From positions 3,914,522-3,978,521 of the forward strand of contig OX638329.1 in NCBI GenBank assembly GCA_951812755.1: 64,000 bases of DNA. The letters are read 5' to 3'. The DNA is from an uncultured Latescibacterota bacterium (GTDB lineage: Bacteria > Latescibacterota > UBA2968). The notes beneath the pieces are model-generated. The model had not been told where the DNA came from and searched no databases. It was given only the letters and a program-made list of their open reading frames with translations. Position 1 is the stretch's first letter. Every line of letters begins with the position of its first letter. The translations under genes were made by a program, and so were the position numbers. Shown here piece after piece: positions 55,352 through 62,476 of the stretch.

Positions 55352-56493
55352 TCTTCCGCCTTTCCAAAACAATATAACGTGCCATCTGTTGTGCCAATAA
55401 TCAGCCGCTTGCGCGCCACACTGGGCGAGGCGATAAATTCCGATCCGGTCACAAATTCCCAACCGAGTTCACCGGTATCGAGATCTATCGCCACAATTTT
55501 TCCATCCATTGTCCCCACAAAAACGCGATTTCCCACCACAACCGGAGATGCTTCAAATCGAGAGCGGGATGTGTAGGTCCACAAAACATCGCCCGTATCG
55601 GGATCGAGCGCGTGAACCATCTTGTCGCGCCCTGCAACAATAACCCGCTCAGGGGTTGCGGATGGCGATGCAAAATAGGGAAATTTTCGCTGTGGATGTT
55701 CGTATCGCCAGGCAATTTCTTCTGTCTTTAAGTCAATGCTCAAAACCTGGCTTTCATAAGTCCCCACATAAGCCCGCGCCTGATGAACGGCTGCACTGGC
55801 ACCCACATAAGCACCGAGTTCAATTTGCGATTGCTCTTGTCCACTGGCAATATCGATAACGCGCAAAATGCCGTCACAGCCCGCGATGAGTGTGTGCATT
55901 TGTGCAATAGCCGGCATGCCGTGAACATAACCATCCGTCTCTATCTTCCACAACAAAGAGCCGCTATCCGGCGCGAGGCAATATAAGAACTGATCATAAG
56001 ACCCAAACAGGACGCGCCCCCCGGTTGCATTTGCCGACGAGACAATCTCCCCATCTGTTTGAAACGTCCAAAGTGCGTTACCTGTTTGTGCATCAACAGC
56101 GTGAAAGACGCCATTGCCATCGCCGAAAAACACGGTTTTTTCAAAAACCAATGGCGACGATTTGATCTCACCTGTAGCCAAATACGTCCACTTGATCACA
56201 CCGCTATCAAAATCAAAAGCGTACAACTTTTCATCCAACCCGCCCACATACACCGCGTCTTGCCAAATTGCGGCGGTGGATTCAATCCCTATTTCGATCT
56301 GTGCAGTCCACAACACATCCAGTTCAGCAGGCAAGCTACTATTTGCAACGCCCGTAGATTGTGCATCCCCGCGAAATCGGCTCCATTCTTCTGCATGGAC
56401 AGAAACACAAAAAAGAAAAATACAACCACCGATGAACACAGATAAACACGGATAAATGCAGCGGATCGCGTTGTTGCTCATTTTATCAGGCAT
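55348..56493 (-). CDS. Secreted PQQ-type beta-propeller protein with repeat-encoded signal region
   Basis: Protein of 381 residues from the ATG at 56493 (GAGG 9 nt upstream); an ATG at 56511 is the alternative. Seven blades follow (LYAFDFDSGVIKWT, FHAVDAQTGNALWT, VHALDPDTGDVLWT). The signal region (IYPCLSVFIGG, then CIFLFCVSVHA) includes about 11 residues encoded by a dispersed ATGAACACAG-type repeat at 56424-56456. It overlaps the radical SAM start by 4 nt, so the two products are probably made together, in the periplasm and cytoplasm respectively. Confidence 0.82.
   Translation of the reverse strand: MPDKMSNNAIRCIYPCLSVFIGGCIFLFCVSVHAEEWSRFRGDAQSTGVANSSLPAELDVLWTAQIEIGIESTAAIWQDAVYVGGLDEKLYAFDFDSGVIKWTYLATGEIKSSPLVFEKTVFFGDGNGVFHAVDAQTGNALWTFQTDGEIVSSANATGGRVLFGSYDQFLYCLAPDSGSLLWKIETDGYVHGMPAIAQMHTLIAGCDGILRVIDIASGQEQSQIELGAYVGASAAVHQARAYVGTYESQVLSIDLKTEEIAWRYEHPQRKFPYFASPSATPERVIVAGRDKMVHALDPDTGDVLWTYTSRSRFEASPVVVGNRVFVGTMDGKIVAIDLDTGELGWEFVTGSEFIASPSVARKRLIIGTTDGTLYCFGKAEE
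56424..56456. repeat. ACCACCGATGAACAC-type repeat inside a coding region
   Basis: AACCACCGATGAACACAG... matches 27 of 32 positions of the repeat at 36986-37017. It lies within the signal-peptide codons of the propeller gene on the opposite strand, so the repeat has become coding sequence. Confidence 0.65.
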
Positions 56494-56504
56494 ATAAAAA
56501 AGCC

Positions 56505-56606
56505 TCTTCATCTGCCTTCATCTGCCTTCATCTGACGGGCAGACACGAGGCACTGCCCCTACATTTCATCTGCATTCATCTGCGCCCATCTGCGCCCATC
56601 TGCGGA
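56505..56606. repeat. Tandem CTTCATCTGC-type repeats and GCCCCTACA unit
   Basis: Four or more copies of an ATCTGC-rich word (CTTCATCTGC, CATTCATCTGC, CCATCTGCG) surround a GGGC...CTGCCCCTACAT unit that resembles 45153-45180. The block separates the alcohol dehydrogenase stop from the propeller start. There are no spaced unique segments, so it is not a CRISPR array. Confidence 0.65.
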
Positions 56607-57722
56607 TCAATACACCGATTCGTAAAGGGTGAGAAAATCATTCTCGCCAACTGGTCTCGGATTAAAAGTACCCGTCCATTGTTCAGTTGCATCTCTTGCC
56701 AGCATTGGGAGACTATCACGCGCTACACCGAGGTCGCGCAGCCGAAAAGGCAGATTTGCACATTCTTTTAAAAAAGCGACCTTCTCGATGAGTTCCTCAA
56801 CATCGGATCCAAGTCCGCGATAGCGCGTGCCTTCAGTTTCTCCATTGAATTGGACGACAGCGAGCAGCATAAGTGCCACAGCAACGCCATGTTTAATACC
56901 AAAATGCGCGGTCAATGGATTGGCACACGCATGGGCTGCACCCAACATGGCATTCTCAATAGCCGCGCCAGCAAAGTGTGCGCCCAAAAGCATTTTGCTT
57001 CTCGCTTCGCTATCGGAAGCATCCTTCAGCACGCTTTCAAAACTCGATGAAAGCAATTGCCACGCCTTTTGCGCGAACATCATAGAAACCGCATTGCGGC
57101 GCGTGCAAACATAACTTTCAATAGCGTGTGCAATGGCGTCTATACCCGCTGCTGCAGCGACATTTTTTGGCACACTTTCGATTAGTGAAGGATCGAGAAT
57201 AACACTCCGAAATCGCGCCTTCAGATCGCCACAGGCCATCTTGACATGCGTTTTGGCATCGGAAATAAGCGCGTAGGACTGCGCTTCGCTCCCCGTGCCC
57301 GCAGTCGTTGGTATCCCGATAGAGGGCAACATGGGTTTTGTCGCACGCCCCATACCCCAATAATCTTCCATCTGCCCGCCGTTAGTCAGGATAAAATTGA
57401 TCCCCTTGGCACAATCCATCGCGCTACCCCCGCCCATACCGACGATCAGATCAATATTTCCACGCGCTTTTGCAAACGCGACACCGGCCTCTATATGCGC
57501 GGTCGTGGGATTTTCACCCACACTATCAAACACAAAAAAATCCAGGGAAGTGCGTTGAAGCACCGCAATCGCACGGCCTGCAAGCCCGGCACTTACAATC
57601 CCTGGATCGGTTACAAAAAGAATACGACTACCGCCCAATTCTTCTGAGAGTTTCCCCAATTGCGCGAGTGTGCCCTCCCCAAACACCACACGCGCAGTGG
57701 GATAAAAATCAAATGCTTTCAT
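56607..57722 (-). CDS. Iron-containing alcohol dehydrogenase
   Basis: Type III alcohol dehydrogenase of 371 residues. GMGGGSAMDCAKGI (about 96-109) binds NAD(P); PTTAGTGSEAQ is conserved; AGIDAIAHAIE and AHACANPLTAHFGIKHG carry the metal ligands (Asp, three His). It would interconvert an aldehyde and alcohol. It starts 3 nt after the aldehyde dehydrogenase stop, so the two act as a pair. No microcompartment genes are present. Cytoplasmic. Confidence 0.93.
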   Translation of the reverse strand: MKAFDFYPTARVVFGEGTLAQLGKLSEELGGSRILFVTDPGIVSAGLAGRAIAVLQRTSLDFFVFDSVGENPTTAHIEAGVAFAKARGNIDLIVGMGGGSAMDCAKGINFILTNGGQMEDYWGMGRATKPMLPSIGIPTTAGTGSEAQSYALISDAKTHVKMACGDLKARFRSVILDPSLIESVPKNVAAAAGIDAIAHAIESYVCTRRNAVSMMFAQKAWQLLSSSFESVLKDASDSEARSKMLLGAHFAGAAIENAMLGAAHACANPLTAHFGIKHGVAVALMLLAVVQFNGETEGTRYRGLGSDVEELIEKVAFLKECANLPFRLRDLGVARDSLPMLARDATEQWTGTFNPRPVGENDFLTLYESVY

Positions 57723-57725
57723 CTC

Positions 57726-59150
57726 CTATGCCTGTTTCGCCCATTGCAGCGCGCGTTGCCGATACAGGTGTTCAAACAAATTGCCCTCGTGTGGTTGATC
57801 CCATGAGATCTGATGCGTGGGAATCGCGCCCACATTGAGGCGTTCTACATGGGGAGAATTGAGCAATTCATCAATAAATGCACGGTCTTCTGTTATTGCG
57901 GTCACCACGAGACTCGGTCCAATCCTGTCCAGAATTTCTGACTGCGAAACTTCGACTACGCTCGCATAAGGAAACAGATATTCAGTATTTGCGAGAGGAT
58001 GTTCAAAATCATCACACCAGACAACCGTGGGATTTAAGAACTTCAGTCCATCGATCTCGACCAGCCGATCACCGCGCATTTTTTCGGTCAGGTCTTCCGC
58101 TCCTGGGGTTTTGAGATGAATGTCTATCGTTGTCGAAATTTGATCGGCGAATGTGGGGTTGGTAAATGCCGCGATCTGCGCTTCTGGATCATCCAGAGGC
58201 CTCCCGACAATATTTGCCACTCGCTCGGCGAGTGCTTCGGCAATTTCTCTGCCATGCGCGGGAACCCACACACCCGACGCATTGATGCAGGAACGACCGC
58301 CATTCGCAGTAATTGAGGCAACCGCGATGTCGAGACAGTCTTCCCAGCGGTCTATCATATCTTCGCCAATAATGACCTTACTCTGCCCCGGCCCGTGAAT
58401 TTCCACGCGGGGATCGCTCAGCCAGGGCGCAACCGTCGCCCCGCCCCCAAAGAGCATGGAGCGACCACAACGAAGTAAAATTTCAGTGGCACCACCGTGA
58501 TCCGTAGGATAGAATCCAAACGCTTCTGGCGGGCACCCCGCTTCGATAAACGCCTGTGCAATGCGGAAAGGCGTCCATGGCTCTTCGCGCCCGGGTTTTA
58601 GAACGAGAGGCACTTTGAGCGGTATGGACGGAACCCACAGGGCGTGTACCCCCGGCGAATTGCTCGGCAAAATGGCCCCGAGCGCATCGGCCTGACAAAT
58701 ATAGCTGAGAGAGCGACCATCCTGATCGTACCACCCCTCATCGAGCACAGCGAGGTCTAACCCGCGCGTAAGGCCCCCTAATATAGCTTCGATTTCCGTG
58801 CATACGAGCTGAATTTTTTTCATATTCGCGCGGCAGAGAGCTTCGGGCATACCCGTTGTGCCAGACACCTGTTTGACATAGTCATCGGGCGTCTGGATAT
58901 GGTCGCCAATGGGCAAATCGGCTTCTGCAAATAAGCGCGCTGCTTCGCGGGTTATGCCCACGAGTTCGGATACACTCAGTCTGTCGAGCACCCGTTTGTT
59001 CGCCGCGGCTGCATTTAAGTCTTTCGCGACCAATCCCCGGTTTGCCTGACTGACCTGAACGAGCGGCTCGCCAGTTTGAATATGCGAGACTTCCTGAACA
59101 CTCAAGCTCGTGTACGGTTTCCCCGCACGTAGAATGGGTAAGTGAATCAT
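57726..59150 (-). CDS. Aldehyde dehydrogenase family protein
   Basis: Protein of 474 residues from the ATG at 59150 (GAGG 5 nt upstream). The catalytic Cys288 is in GGRSCINASG. The nucleotide region (VPLVLKPGREEPWTP, ILLRCGRSMLFGGG) and the C-terminal Phe/Tyr region (LANTEYLFPYASVV) are clear. The usual catalytic Glu motif (ELGG) is not in its normal form; GPGQSKVII stands there, as in CoA-acylating or related branches. It is probably translated as the first gene of the long minus-strand tract. With the alcohol dehydrogenase it may make or remove an acyl group. Confidence 0.86.
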   Translation of the reverse strand: MIHLPILRAGKPYTSLSVQEVSHIQTGEPLVQVSQANRGLVAKDLNAAAANKRVLDRLSVSELVGITREAARLFAEADLPIGDHIQTPDDYVKQVSGTTGMPEALCRANMKKIQLVCTEIEAILGGLTRGLDLAVLDEGWYDQDGRSLSYICQADALGAILPSNSPGVHALWVPSIPLKVPLVLKPGREEPWTPFRIAQAFIEAGCPPEAFGFYPTDHGGATEILLRCGRSMLFGGGATVAPWLSDPRVEIHGPGQSKVIIGEDMIDRWEDCLDIAVASITANGGRSCINASGVWVPAHGREIAEALAERVANIVGRPLDDPEAQIAAFTNPTFADQISTTIDIHLKTPGAEDLTEKMRGDRLVEIDGLKFLNPTVVWCDDFEHPLANTEYLFPYASVVEVSQSEILDRIGPSLVVTAITEDRAFIDELLNSPHVERLNVGAIPTHQISWDQPHEGNLFEHLYRQRALQWAKQA

Positions 59151-59182
59151 TTTTTGCCTCTGTAAAAGACTCGCACCAACCA

Positions 59183-59211
59183 ATTATCGCCTACTCGCAA
59201 CATTTTGGGAA
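59183..59211 (-). promoter_or_regulatory. Candidate promoter for the aldehyde/alcohol dehydrogenase operon
   Basis: Read on the minus strand, TTCCCA (59206-59211) is followed after exactly 17 nt by GATAAT (59183-59188; 5 of 6). The start codon at 59150 is about 25 nt beyond the expected start point. It could drive the whole minus-strand tract. Confidence 0.45.
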
Positions 59212-59323
59212 GAGATTTATAACTATTAATCCACAAATGTGATTTTAAATCGCGTTCAGCATAAAAAAGTAGCACTTCGTCTCATTAAAAGCAAGCACAA
59301 TGAAATACATGAGTATTTTCATA

Positions 59324-59376
59324 TTGACTCTAAAATACTCACGAGTATATTAAGGTTTAGTCTAAAATACTCACGA
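59324..59376 (+). promoter_or_regulatory. Promoter with direct-repeat operator for the DUF4143 ATPase
   Basis: TTGACT (59324-59329) and TATATT (59346-59351) are separated by 16 nt. The 16-mer TCTAAAATACTCACGA occupies the spacer (59329-59344) and recurs at 59361-59376, 32 nt later; an inverted partial copy (GAGTATTTTC) is at 59311-59320. Three copies around a promoter suggest a repressor operator, possibly autoregulatory. The 215-nt gap holds no gene. Confidence 0.5.
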
Positions 59377-59398
59377 CCTGCGAGAAAGGTGATGAAGT

Positions 59399-60538
59399 AT
59401 GGAACCTCGCTACATCATGGATCAGATTGAAACAGATATCGCAGACAGGATGATATTCATCGGCGGTCCTCGACAGGTTGGAAAAACAACACTCGCAATC
59501 TCCCTGCTGGGGCAAGGCCAGAATGAGTCGTCACCTGCCTACCTGAATTGGGATGTACTCGCCGATCGCGAGGATATTCTGGCGGGAAGACTCCCTTCTG
59601 GACAAACCCGCATTATTTTCGACGAAATTCACAAGTACGCGCAATGGCGAAATTTAATGAAGGGATTATTCGACAAAAACAAGACATCTGTTTCTTTTAT
59701 CGTTACCGGCTCGGCACGGCTGGACTACTATCGCAAAGGCGGCGACTCTTTGCAGGGGCGATATCACTATTACCGTCTTCATCCCTTCACGCTGATGGAA
59801 TGCGGACGGGAGTCAGATAACGCGCTCGTGGCGCAATTGCTCAGATTTGGCGGTTTCCCCGAGCCTTTTCTCAGGGGAGAGACGCGATTTCACCGCAGGT
59901 GGCTACGCGAGCATTCCGCAAGAGTCATCTATGAAGACCTCCGCGATTTGGAAAATGTGCGAGAGGTATCCATGCTGGACCTGCTACTGTCTCACCTGCC
60001 CGCCTGCGTGGGATCTCCGCTTTCGGTCAACAGCCTCAGCAAACTCTTACAAGTGGCTTACGAAACCGTCGAACGCTGGCTCGCGATCTTTGAAAGGCTG
60101 TACCTGTGCTATCGCATTCCTCCATTTGGTGCGAAGAGGATAAGAGCTGTACGCAAGGAAAAGAAGCTGTATTTCTGGGACTGGTCGCGCGTAACAGATC
60201 GCGGTGCCCGATTTGAGAACATGGTAGCAGGACACTTGCTGAAGTACTGCCACTATGTCGAAGATACAGAAGGATATGACATGGAATTGCGCTTTATCCG
60301 CGATACTGACAAGCGCGAGGTAGATTTTGTCGTTCTTCGCGATGGGTATGCTGAATTTGCCGTCGAGTGCAAAACCGGCGAGCGCAGCACTTCTCCCACC
60401 TGTCGATACTTCAGAGAGCGAACAGATATTCCGCGATTTTACCAGGTACATCTGGGCACAAAGGATTTTGGCAATGCAACAACCAACACCCGCGTTCTAC
60501 CGTTTTCTACCTTCTGTCGTGAGTTAGTACTACCATAG
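59399..60538 (+). CDS. AAA ATPase with DUF4143 domain
   Basis: Protein of 379 residues. Walker A GGPRQVGKTT (22-31), Walker B IIFDEIHKY, and sensor VTGSARLD form the AAA_14 part. The C-terminal DUF4143 part has the winged-helix segment (SVNSLSKLLQVAYETVERWL) and a PD-(D/E)XK-like core, R-x-VDFVVLRDG...FAVECKTG. Such proteins are common, mobile and of unknown role; a nuclease-type activity is proposed from the fold. It is a single gene with its own controlled promoter, as is usual for this family. Confidence 0.86.
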   Translation: MEPRYIMDQIETDIADRMIFIGGPRQVGKTTLAISLLGQGQNESSPAYLNWDVLADREDILAGRLPSGQTRIIFDEIHKYAQWRNLMKGLFDKNKTSVSFIVTGSARLDYYRKGGDSLQGRYHYYRLHPFTLMECGRESDNALVAQLLRFGGFPEPFLRGETRFHRRWLREHSARVIYEDLRDLENVREVSMLDLLLSHLPACVGSPLSVNSLSKLLQVAYETVERWLAIFERLYLCYRIPPFGAKRIRAVRKEKKLYFWDWSRVTDRGARFENMVAGHLLKYCHYVEDTEGYDMELRFIRDTDKREVDFVVLRDGYAEFAVECKTGERSTSPTCRYFRERTDIPRFYQVHLGTKDFGNATTNTRVLPFSTFCRELVLP

Positions 60539-60577
60539 CGACATTTCCCATTGTGTCTATGAACTGCTATTGTATCC

Positions 60578-62461
60578 CTATTCATCTCTTTTTTTAGCCA
60601 CAAAAACATAAGGGATTTGATCGTTTTTCACAATATTCTTCATAAAAGCCACATAGGTCTCATAATCTGACCGCGGTATTTGTTTTTCATCCAGTCTGAA
60701 TATTCGGGTATAGTGCAATGCGCCATCCGAAAAATGACTGGTGGTTTTGAAAAAGCCGAATGGCGTTGTAATTTCCACTGGATCGGGGACAGTTTCCAGC
60801 ACATAACCTTCTGGTATATCAACAGATAGAGAATCAATATACGTATATGGATAGGAATGGTACACCGAGAATTGCCGTTTCTTAGCTCTCGGCACACTCC
60901 CTGGCCTGGCGCGGTTCACTATGTTGGGATTCACAAATAGTCTCTTCGCACTTCGAGAACCAAATTTTTTGGACGTACCGCTAACGCGCACCTCAAGCGG
61001 TTGATCAAAGTTCTGGTGCAGATGATCAATCTCATAAGTTGCCAGATCCAGCACGGGTAAATACCTGCCCAATCTTCCGCCTAAATAGCGCTTGCGGTCT
61101 TCTCCCTTGTTATCCCGCAGACTGTGTCTCAATCGCGTTGCAATATTACCTGTGCCCGACAGCTGCCCCGAAAACGCGAGTTCGCCGGATGCTGTGAGAT
61201 GGCCTTTTATGGTGCTAATCTGGCAGTTATCCCTACTCTTACTCTGCGGCGTACGGACGATTTCTCCGGCGTTCTCCTTAACCACGAGCACATCGCATCC
61301 CTCATCTGCGGATGGCAACTCCCCCGCAGCTATAAGGTCGGCCGTGCATTCCAACCAGAGCGTATCGCGTTGTAAGGGGACAAATGTGATACAGTGATTG
61401 AACTGATTGGAAGGAAATTCCCGAATCAACATGCCGCGGTCGCGCGTGCCAATCAAAGTGGGATACGCCGAGATACCACAGGCTTTGAGCATCGCAACCA
61501 TGAATGTAGATAGATCCTTGCAGTCGCCGTACTTATTCTTAAAAACCCATTCTGCCGAATACGGTTGCCACGCACCAATGCCCAGTTCAATAGCCACATA
61601 TCGCGTGTGATCCTGGAGATAGCGATAGAGAATCTCCACTTTCTGCCGGTCACTGCTGGCTTCAGATACCAGCTCTCGCACTTTCTCTACGGCAGCCTGC
61701 GGCAGATCATATCGACCATCAGCCAGTACCCCGTACCATTTTGCCACAGCGTCCCATGAGGCGAACGATCCTGGAGATTTCCCAATTTCGAAGACAACAG
61801 GCGCAAAAAAGAGCCCCATCTGGATTCTGTCTTCAGGAGGCATAGACCGCTCTTTAGTCCTGGGTTTAATATGCTTCAACTCCCACTTGCGTTCAGATGC
61901 CTTCACCTGCACAGGAGGTTCTGGCAACCCAACGGCATGGGTTCGATAATCAATTTTGTCATGTCCCACAACAGTATAGGTTGACTGCAGAACGGGAACA
62001 TCCATCTGTGGTAACCACGAAGGCCAGAAGAACAGGCTTTTGTATTCCTTTTCATAGGTATATTCCACCAGATATGGAAACGCGCTGTCCTTCAGTTCAA
62101 ATGCCTGATATTTGGTATCCTGATACAGGACGTACTCGGGAAAGTACGGGTTTTTCCGAATCTCGCCTTTGCCCAATTTTCGAATCAACTTGCCGTCTGC
62201 ATCCAAAATTTTTCCAGAGATGTGGGTACACTTGATGTATCTATTTTCGCCCACCACCACCTGTCCGTATTTCCTTCCCGCTTCAGTGTTAATTTTCACA
62301 ATCCGATGTTTGCGGTATATCGCTTTGTTTTTCCCTTTTATGATAAATTCGTTCTCATCCAGCACAACAACCGCATCAGCGTCCTCCTCAATACAGTCCG
62401 CGCCTGCTGGCACATAGGCAGCAATCAGCAAGACCACAAGTATAAAAAACCTGGTGCTCAT
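60578..62461 (-). CDS. DUF3857/transglutaminase-like secreted protein
   Basis: Protein of 627 residues with a signal peptide (about 1-21). The DUF3857 N-terminal domain (about 30-230; IVKINTEAGRKYGQV, VEYTYEKEY) is followed by a transglutaminase/protease-like domain with catalytic-type Cys314 (YGDCKDLS) and His356 (FNHCITF). The third residue of the triad should lie in WLECTAD. The C-terminal domain is a beta sandwich. These proteins are periplasmic or outer-membrane, mostly in Bacteroidota and relatives, with no fixed substrate. The next gene upstream is a paralogue. Confidence 0.85.
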   Translation of the reverse strand: MSTRFFILVVLLIAAYVPAGADCIEEDADAVVVLDENEFIIKGKNKAIYRKHRIVKINTEAGRKYGQVVVGENRYIKCTHISGKILDADGKLIRKLGKGEIRKNPYFPEYVLYQDTKYQAFELKDSAFPYLVEYTYEKEYKSLFFWPSWLPQMDVPVLQSTYTVVGHDKIDYRTHAVGLPEPPVQVKASERKWELKHIKPRTKERSMPPEDRIQMGLFFAPVVFEIGKSPGSFASWDAVAKWYGVLADGRYDLPQAAVEKVRELVSEASSDRQKVEILYRYLQDHTRYVAIELGIGAWQPYSAEWVFKNKYGDCKDLSTFMVAMLKACGISAYPTLIGTRDRGMLIREFPSNQFNHCITFVPLQRDTLWLECTADLIAAGELPSADEGCDVLVVKENAGEIVRTPQSKSRDNCQISTIKGHLTASGELAFSGQLSGTGNIATRLRHSLRDNKGEDRKRYLGGRLGRYLPVLDLATYEIDHLHQNFDQPLEVRVSGTSKKFGSRSAKRLFVNPNIVNRARPGSVPRAKKRQFSVYHSYPYTYIDSLSVDIPEGYVLETVPDPVEITTPFGFFKTTSHFSDGALHYTRIFRLDEKQIPRSDYETYVAFMKNIVKNDQIPYVFVAKKRDE

Positions 62462-62476
62462 ATCTCCACCCCCGTC

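Noticed and set aside
56505-56606. Tandem ATCTGC-rich repeats considered as a CRISPR array
   Set aside because: Units are about 10 nt with no unique spacers of constant length, and no cas gene is present.
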